Positions 56,739 through 64,000 of a stretch of DNA of 64,000 nucleotides are shown here, one piece after another. The translations under genes were made by a program, and so were the position numbers. This DNA is from Leucocoprinus leucothites. Taxonomy: Eukaryota; Basidiomycota; Agaricomycetes; Agaricales; Agaricaceae. The stretch covers positions 186,001 through 250,000 of the forward strand of contig JAACJO010000006.1 in NCBI GenBank assembly GCA_013368445.1, read 5' to 3'. Numbering within the stretch: the stretch's first letter is position 1; each line of letters opens with the position of its first letter. The notes beneath the pieces were generated by a model that was not told the origin of the DNA, made no database searches, and saw only the letters and a program-made list of their open reading frames with translations.

Positions 56739-58184
56739 TTATCCCTTTTGTAGGACTTGATGTCCTCATCAACGTCCTTATCCAAATCAGGCTCAGTAAT
56801 CTCCATAGGGCTCTCCTGTGATGTTGGCAATTGTGATGTCATTGTAGGGGTCATCATACTCTTCTCCATAAGCATCCCTATGATCATAACCTCCATCTGA
56901 GACTCATCAAGGTCTGAGGTGGCATTGGGTACGAGGTCGATGGCGAGGTGTTTGGTAATGCATATGTCTGGTGTCAAGAGTCGGGCAAGCTGGAGAACAC
57001 AGCGGTAGAACTTGTGTTCTACTTGCGTCTGTTGAGTTGAGTCCCACATGGAGGAAGACTTCACTTTTCCTTTGTCGTTGGCATCGAATGGGTTGGATCA
57101 GGTGGGTTTCTTGAGCTGAAGTGGTTTGGGAAGAAGGTAAGGGGAGGTCTCCGGGTCTAAATACTTGGGATGGATGTTTGCAGGTAAGGATAGGTTTGAG
57201 CCATTGTCGTTCTCGATCAGAGACTCCACTGATGAATGAGGTGAGGGGAAAGAGGTGTAATTGTGGGAACTTTGCGATGGCTTGTTGTTGTAGGACCTGT
57301 GTGAATTCTCGGGTGGTACATGATCGGTGTTTGTTGAGGAAGCAATATCTTCTGAGATGTCCGGAGGTGGAATGTTGGCAGTAGTGGCAGGTGTAATGTT
57401 CGCATTGGTCCATGAAATGACCATAGACCCTACAGATTGTGCAGTATTCTCTCGGTGTAGTACTTTCAGGGGTGGGAATCGAGTCAGGTTCTGTTTGTGG
57501 CAGTTGTAGTCTATAATCATTCATTCCAGCCTGTTCCATTCTCTAAGGGGTGTCAGGTTGAGCCATATCAGGAAGTTCAGTGGGAACTCCATTGGCTCCA
57601 TCATCGGGTCCATCTGGGTACTGGAGAGTAGGAAGTTCAGATCCTTGTCGAGTCTCGCTAGGCTCACTTGGATCTGGAGCCTTTGGGAAAGCATGAAGGG
57701 CTTGTTCAGCCGCTGACACAATTTTCCTAATGACAGGCGATTCAACAGTTCAGCGAAGTGAACTAGCATGACACTTGAAGGAATGTGAGTGGTGGAGCAA
57801 CATGTGTTTAAGAAATAGGAGAGTAGTCCAGTCCTCCCTGAATAGGTCGAATTGAACAGCATCGAGTGAATCTTTGCGGAGAGTGGCCCTAGCTTCAGTG
57901 AAGGGGGCATTGTAGAGTTGGAAGGTTCAAATGGCTCTAGTGGGGTCAGTGTAGGTTTCTTCTGGTGAGGAATCTTCCGAAATTGAGGAAGAGGACTGAG
58001 TGATGGTCGTGGCTGGAGGGGCAATGACATAGCTTGTTCCTATTCCGGGTGAGGTGTACGTTGGAGGGTGTGGAGATAAACGACTGGAGTTTGACGTAGT
58101 GTCTGATTTGCAAAGGGGTACTAGGGGTGTATTGGATTGGTAGGTGTATGGTTCTGGAGTGGTGTTTGGAATGAGATGTTGCAT
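56531..58184 (-). pseudogene. Accessory sense ORF after Gypsy C pol, copy 2
   Basis: Same as 43718-45371, including both zinc-knuckle motifs near 57458-57368 and the C-terminal extension into the LTR. It carries the only base substitution I found between the units, at 57228 (A here, G in copy 1). Read on the coding strand this is CG to TG. Confidence 0.6.
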
Positions 58185-58196
58185 GATTCTGGTTTT

Positions 58197-61100
58197 TCAA
58201 TGAAGTTTGTGATGTTGTTTATAAGTGTCTAGCATCTCCTGTGCATTCTTTAGGGTGTCTGCAGGCTGCCATATCCATTCCAAATTAGGGTATCCTTTCC
58301 AATGAATCAGATATTTGATCTTTCCACGGCGTGTTTTGTGATGGCGAACAACATCTTCAACTTCCCATTCTTCTTCTCCTTCTACCAGATCAGGTGGTGG
58401 GTTCTTGAAATGATTTCCGTATTCATCGTTCTCAGTTACTGGCCATAGCAGTCCTACGTGGAAGCAGGGATGAACTTTCCATGATTTGGGTAATTTTAGT
58501 TTGTAGTTCACAGGTCCAAGCTTCTTAGTGATTTCAAAAGGTCCTACACGTTTTGCTGATAGTTTCCTTGATGGTGCTCGAATAGGAAGGTTGCATAAAT
58601 CCAGCCAGACCTTTTGTCCTACTTCTAGTTTCAGAAGTGGACCTTTGATGTGTTCGGTCATAGTTTGCCTTGCTTTCTCATGTGAATCCTGTGTGGCTAT
58701 GTGGATATTCTTTATCCAGTCGATGTGGTCTTCAGTTGCCGGATTATTCATTGGTTCTTGATCAGTTGGGAAAGCTTTGAGGGGGTGGCTGTACATCAGT
58801 TCAAAGGGTGTTTGTGATCGGTTGGAGTGGGTTCTGGAGTTGTGTGCAAATTTGACAAGGGGTAGTTTCTTTGGCCAGTCAAGCATGTTCTTGGAGCAGT
58901 AAGCAGAGAGGTACATTTCGATTTCGTGGTTGAAGTGTTCGGTGGTACTGTCAGATTGTGGATGGTATGCGGTAGATCATGCATGTTCTATTCCTAGCTT
59001 CTTGAACAGAGCTTGGACAGATTTAGCAACAAATCTAGGGTCTCAATCAGAGATAATTTTATCTGGGGTTCCAAAATGCGAGAAGACGTTTTTGATTAAC
59101 AGATCAGAGATGTGATCTGCGGTGGCTTCTTTTCGTGTTGGTACTATAATTATCCCTTTTGTGAGTCTGTGGTCCACTACGGACAAAATAGAATTGAATC
59201 CATTGACTTCTGGAAGATCAGTGATGAGATCCATAGCTATTTGCATGAATGGTCGAAGAGAGCATGGTCCTTTAATGGGTTGGAGTGGGGGCTTGAAAGG
59301 TCGTTGGTTGATCTTGTGTTGTTGACAGATGGGGCATCCTTTCACATAGTTCTTGACAAAAGCTCTCATTCCAGGCCATGTGACGTATTCTTCCAATTTG
59401 CGTATGGTTTTGGTTGTACCAGGGTGTCCTGCTGCTGGGCCGTTGTGTACTTGTTGGAGTAAGCGTTTCTTGAATGTGTTATTGGTGGGAAGTGTGAAAC
59501 ATCCTTTTTCGTCGATGTGTGGTGAGCCATCGGGCTTTGTTGGGAGTGATTCTTTGATTTCTGGATCAAGGATATCAACATCCATCATTGGGAAAGATAA
59601 TGTATCAAACATATGGGCAGGGATGGCCGCTTGCAGTTTTTCTTCTTCTTCGGTGATGTGGTCAGGTCGGTGTAAGAGTGCATCAGCCACAACATTTTTG
59701 ATGCTGGCAATGTGGCATATCTTGACTTTATGGGCACTGATGAGGGCGGACCATTGAATTGTCTGTTGGGATAACTTTGATGGTTTAGCCTAATGGATGA
59801 TATTGTTGTGATCTGTTTATACGACGGTTTCATGTGGTGATCCATCAATGTAGTGTTGCCATTCTTGTAATGCGTGGATGATTGCTAGGAATTCTTGTTT
59901 GGATGTATGGTAGTGTTTTTCGGTAGGGGAAAATCCTTTTGAGTGGAAGAAACATGGGTGCATGATACCATTTGAATCCTTTTGAAGTAAAACTGCACCT
60001 GATGCGTGATTTGAGGTGTCGGTTTGTATTTCAAAGGGTTTGGTTGGATCAGGAGTTATGAGGATGGGTTCCTGCAGAAATTTCTTTTTAAGGATATTGA
60101 ACAATGTTTGAGCTTCTGAATTCCATTGAAATGGTTGATTCTTGTGAAGGAGGGCATTGAGAGGGGCTGCGTAGTGGGCATAATTTCGTATAAATTTTCG
60201 GTAGAAGTTGCAAAAACCAATGAATTTGTGGATATCATGTGGGTTTTTGGGTATTGGCCAATCCACTATTCCTTTGAGTTTTACTGGGTCCATGCGTACT
60301 TTGTCAGGTGAAATTATGAATCCTAGATATGCCAATTTTTCTTTTTCGAAATCACATTTTTCTGCTTTGAGATAGAGATTGTGTTTTCGAAAGATTTCGA
60401 AGACTTGGCAGGTGATTTCTCACAGTTCTCTTTTTGTTTTCGCATGAATCAATACATCGTCCATGTATACGATAACTTTGTTTTGATGAATGAGAGGAGT
60501 GAGGATAGTGTCATCATGTTTTGGAATATTGCTGGGCTATTGCACATTCCGAAAAACATAACAGTGGGTTCAAATAACCCTTTGTGTGTACAGAAAGCTC
60601 CTTTCCATTGATCTCCATTGAAAATGCGAATATTGTTATATCCCAATCATACGTTGAGTGCTGTGAAATATTTCCATCCTTGGAGTTGATCGAGTATTGA
60701 CTGGATACTGGGGATTAGGTAGGCATTTTTGATGGTGTGTTCATTGAGGTATCGGTAATCTTGACATGGTCTCAAAGATCCATTTTTCTTGGACACAAAG
60801 AAGAAAGGAGAAGCCATTGGTGACTTCGATGGTCGAATGTATCCCTTTCATAGATTTTCTTCTAGGAATTTGTCGAGCTTGAGGGTTTCTCCATATGACA
60901 GTTTGTATGAAGGAAAAGCTTTGGGTTGGAAAGATGGTTTCATCTCGATTTTGTGGTCATAGGTTCGAGATGGTGGGAATCGTTTGCTTTTCTTTTCACT
61001 GAAGAGATCAAGGAATTCATGAAGATAATTGGTACAATTTTCATGGGGTTGGTTTCTTTCTTTTCTCTGTGTTGTTGGGTAAATGTCTGAGAATGTGATG

Positions 61101-61773
61101 TTTTGGCGTTGAATTCGATGAAATCCCTGTCTGACAGGTTGAGTTCATCCAGTCCAATTGTGTTGGGGAATGCTGAATCTAATAATGTAGTGAATTCTTG
61201 GTTTTCAAGGTAAGATTGCCAAGAAAGGGTTTTCTTGGTCCAATCTATGTCAGGGTTGTGTTTTGAAAACCATGGGATTCCATAGATTATTCAAGGTCAT
61301 TCTAAGTTTGCGACAATTGCATTGGTTTTGATTCATTTTCCATAAATAGTAGTTTTGATTACTACATAATTGGTGATGGATGTGTTTTCAACTACTGATC
61401 CGTCTCCATTCCTGATGGCGAGTGGTTTTGGGAGTTTCCTTCTCAGAAGTTTCCATTCATTTACAAGATCTTGATCAACAAGATCAGCTCCAGCTCCTAA
61501 ATCAAGGAGTGCTAAGGTATCTACAGTTCTCTCAGGTAGGTGCACTTTGAGGGGAAGATAAAGAGTGTTGGATTGCATAGGGGTAAGGGAAACTTCATTT
61601 AAATAAGAGAGTCCTGTCGGGGTCTTCAGTCTAGGATAGCTATCGTTCTGTAGTCCATTTGAGAAATAAATAGGTTTGTTTGAATCTGGGATTGATGGGC
61701 GAGAGGATAAATAAGGGGATGTGCACTGTCTGGTAGAGGGTTTTGATGAGTTAGATGTGGATGCTAATTGTCT
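58197..61773 (-). pseudogene. pol: Gypsy C pol, copy 2
   Basis: Same domains and stops as copy 1. The protease frame is intact past 61385 here (four T, against three in copy 1), so the protease region reads ten codons further. A G lost at 61031-61032 shifts the frame upstream of RT in this copy only. Each copy thus has private single-base losses. Confidence 0.9.
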
Positions 61774-61949
61774 GAGGCAAAATCCTGGATTTCTCGATGG
61801 ACAAATCCAGGTTGATCTGCATGCTCATTGTAGACATTTACAACTTCTTCATTGTCAGGGATGCTTTGGACGATTTCATTGAGTTGCATGCTTTGGAAGC
61901 ATCTCTGATTCTTCTTGTCATTATCACGTGGTTTCCTAGGCGATACAGG

Positions 61950-63565
61950 TCACTTATGTTTGGCATTTTTGGATTGGGATTTTCGTGGGATTTTCGAAAG
62001 GCATACTTTATGCTTGGGACAGTCTCGAGCAAAGTGTCTGGTTTGCTTGCATTTGAAACACATTCCTTTTCTGAGACTTTCTTTTTGACATGTAGAAAGG
62101 ATCATATTGAACACTTGTAGGATTGACTGCTTAATGTTTTCTTGATGATCTTCATCATCATCTTCGCTCTCGTCAGATGATGAATCATCGTTTTGTTGGT
62201 AGCCTTGAGAAATCGTGAAGTTCTGAAGTAATGCTTCCATAGCATCGATGTCCATTGCATTCAGGTCTCTATTAGGTTGGAGCAGGATGTAGCCTTGACT
62301 CTGGTAATGATTATGCCTTTTTGGTTTTGCCATCTTTCTTCGGGAGTATATCTGGGGGTGTCTTCGATAATAGTCTGCCTCCATTCTTTCAGTTTCTTCT
62401 GCTGCACGTGCTGCCATGAACCATTCCTCCAAGTTGTTTCCTGGATGTTTCGAAATAGCTCGGATTGCAATGCTTGGGTCAAGACTTTCTTGGAATTGAT
62501 GAATGAGTTGTTGGGTTTCTCTAACTCTGGCTCGGTTAGCCAGGATTCTGAACTCCATGATATAGGTTTTGATGGGTCTTTGCAATTGTTTGAGTGCGAG
62601 CCATTTTCTGAGGAAACTTTTGCTTTCGTTGAAGGGTCGGAACGATTGATCCAAGGCTTGCCAAAATGCTTCAGCAGAACTGAAGGTAGGTACTCTGTTT
62701 TGCATGTGATGGGTAAGGAAATCTCTTTGCCAGAAACTCACTCCTTCTCCCATGTTGTAGAGTGCACAGATGATGATGTCATGATCGGATGGGAGTTGAT
62801 CACAGTTTGCCAAGAAGTAGAGCGAAAGTTGCTCTTTCCATCTTTGGTAATCTTGAGTGGTGCTGTTGAACTCTCTGGGTAGGTCATATTTGATTCCTCT
62901 GTAATTGTTTTGTGGGTTTGGTTGTTGTGGTTGTCCAAAGAATCCTCCTCCACCTCCACCTCCTCCTCCACCTCCTCCTCCGTCTGGACTTCCAGGCAGT
63001 CCTTTCCCTTTGAAACCTTGTTGTATTGGTTGGTAGACGTTGTATTCTGGGTTGTTTGCCCTATATCCAAATGTGTTTGCTGCCAAGGTTTCGGATCCTC
63101 TGTAGGCTTCGTTGGATTCCATTGGTGATCCTCCTCTTTGTGATCTGTAAGAGGTTTCGGATTCTGATTGTGAATGGGTGGTAACAGTGGAAGATCCTTG
63201 TGAAGGCATTTCTTGGGTTTCAATTGGTTTGATTCAGAGTGTAGGGGGTTCTGTCTGATGGAGATTGTTGAGTCTAGCAAGGGTTTCATTGAGATTGGTT
63301 TTGTTTTCTTCTTCATAGTGTCTGCTTCATTGTCTTTGGATGGCTGGGAGTAAAGATGGTTTTGTTGGGGGGTAGGAAGTTTGGGGGATTGTTGTGTGAA
63401 GAGGGTGTTTTGGGGTTCTCGGGATTTAGTTGAGGGGTTTTCGCTTGTTGGTTGTTCAGGTTCACTTTCGGGGTGAAAGTGACTTTGGAATTGTTTGGAG
63501 AGGCGTGCTGCAAGGTGTGGGGGGTCTGCTCTGCTACGATTGTTGGAAGATGAGCTGTCGGACAT
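61950..63565 (-). pseudogene. gag: Gypsy C gag, copy 2
   Basis: Same gag, but a six-G run at 63367-63372 (seven in copy 1) puts MSDSSSSNN at 63565 out of frame with the capsid. The capsid and zinc-knuckle part is open from 63209 to 61950 (419 codons). The long alternative frame the shift opens (63565-62738) is not gag. Confidence 0.85.
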
Positions 63566-63588
63566 TCACAAATGATGATTGATGGGTG

Positions 63589-63858
63589 TCATTTGAGTAT
63601 TAATTCAATTATATGTTGTTGTGTGTCAGGGGTAATATTAGTTCTAAAAATAGAATCAATAGAGTTGGATGAATTTGGATTTTCGTCAGATTCATAATCT
63701 GAATAGTTTTCTGTTTGATCATTGATCTTGTTGATCCACGATGGTGATTCGGGTTCTTCGGATGACGTTAGTCTGCTAGTCGGATGCTCATGGTCAGACT
63801 CTTCTGATTGGCTGCCTTTGTAGTTTGTATGCAAGGAATCAGGTCGGTTCTTTTGCAT
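63589..63858 (-). CDS. Short leader ORF of Gypsy C, copy 2
   Basis: Identical to 50777-51046; the same doubts apply. Confidence 0.3.
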   Translation of the reverse strand: MQKNRPDSLHTNYKGSQSEESDHEHPTSRLTSSEEPESPSWINKINDQTENYSDYESDENPNSSNSIDSIFRTNITPDTQQHIIELILK

Positions 63859-64000
63859 GCGCCAGGGGTGATGTATAACTCTCAGGCATGATTCCTAATC
63901 AGAGGCTTGCCAGTTATAGATCGGTTCAGTGTTCTTCTCAGGTGTAGTGCGAAGCAATACTAGCCCAAGGATTTCTTCGAGTGTAGCGCAAAGCAATACT

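Larger units (their letters stand above)
52535..64000. repeat. Tandem duplication, unit 2 (truncated by window end)
   Basis: A near-identical copy of 39722-51188. It begins at the first base of Tc1 copy 2 and ends inside the Gypsy C leader at the window edge. Homology does not extend left of 52535 or of 39722. Confidence 0.97.
56042..64000 (-). mobile_element. Gypsy C, copy 2, truncated by window end
   Basis: A duplicate of 43229-51188. The TAATG duplication precedes it at 56037-56041. The 5' LTR should lie just beyond the window. Confidence 0.93.

Noticed and set aside
19424..63209. Possible recoding of TGA as arginine or another amino acid
   Set aside because: TGA also ends real frames (for example LINE A ORF2 and Gypsy C gag). 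TAG and TAA breaks and frameshifts occur in the same genes, and CpG transition in CGA explains the pattern more simply.
62738..63565. A 275-codon open frame in Gypsy C copy 2 that looks like an intact gag start
   Set aside because: It is opened by the loss of one G at 63367-63372. In copy 1 the MSDSSSS start is in frame with the capsid and zinc knuckle; in copy 2 the long frame runs out of register with them and is low-complexity.

Overview
This 64 kb window is a dense, nested graveyard of transposable elements from a fungal nuclear genome. I see no intact host gene, tRNA or rRNA. Several things point to a basidiomycete, most likely an agaricomycete: two-ORF LINEs with an apurinic endonuclease, reverse transcriptase, RNase H and a C-terminal Cys/His module (Tad1-like); chromodomain Ty3/gypsy elements whose gag and pol sequences look like those common in mushrooms; a Helitron with an extra N-terminal cysteine domain; and a DD34E Tc1 element. 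Almost every element is broken, and most in-frame stops are TGA codons at positions where relatives have arginine. That is what C-to-T change at CpG in CGA codons would give, so methylation-linked decay is likely.

Layout. 1-19423 is LINE territory. LINE D (1-1224) keeps ORF1 and a tail only. A shuffled antisense LINE fragment follows. LINE B (+) is split by a nearly full-length LINE A (-; 3621-10595) with a 15-bp target duplication. An inverted LINE fragment comes next, then LINE C (+; 15064-19423), whose ORF1 holds a 267-bp solo LTR with a CATTG duplication. 19424-27378 is Gypsy A with paired 546-bp LTRs; between pol and the 3' LTR it carries an antisense ORF with a six-cysteine, zinc-cluster-like motif. 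27379-33816 is Gypsy B (-), containing a solo Gypsy A LTR with an ATGCA duplication. A 663-bp LTR of another family (LTR D) follows, then a decayed Helitron (34480-39719) with recognisable Rep and PIF1-like helicase motifs.

The right third (39722-64000) is a near-identical tandem duplication with a period of about 12.8 kb. The unit is: Tc1 element, Copia fragment, Gypsy C (8.3 kb, nested in the Copia with a TAATG duplication), rest of the Copia fragment, inverted LTR D. The second copy starts exactly at the first base of the second Tc1 and runs off the window end. The two Tc1 copies share their right flank (Copia) but have different left flanks (Helitron versus LTR D). This fits unequal crossing-over between Tc1 copies, or an assembly artefact built on the same repeats. 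Gypsy C has an extra sense ORF after pol with two zinc-knuckle motifs, and an open frame just beyond it reads into the 3' LTR.

The parts do not act as a pathway; they record successive insertions, recombination and CpG-biased decay. The items most worth checking are the Tc1-bounded tandem duplication, the two accessory retrotransposon ORFs, the conserved T-run/A-run LINE tail and the CGA-to-TGA signature.
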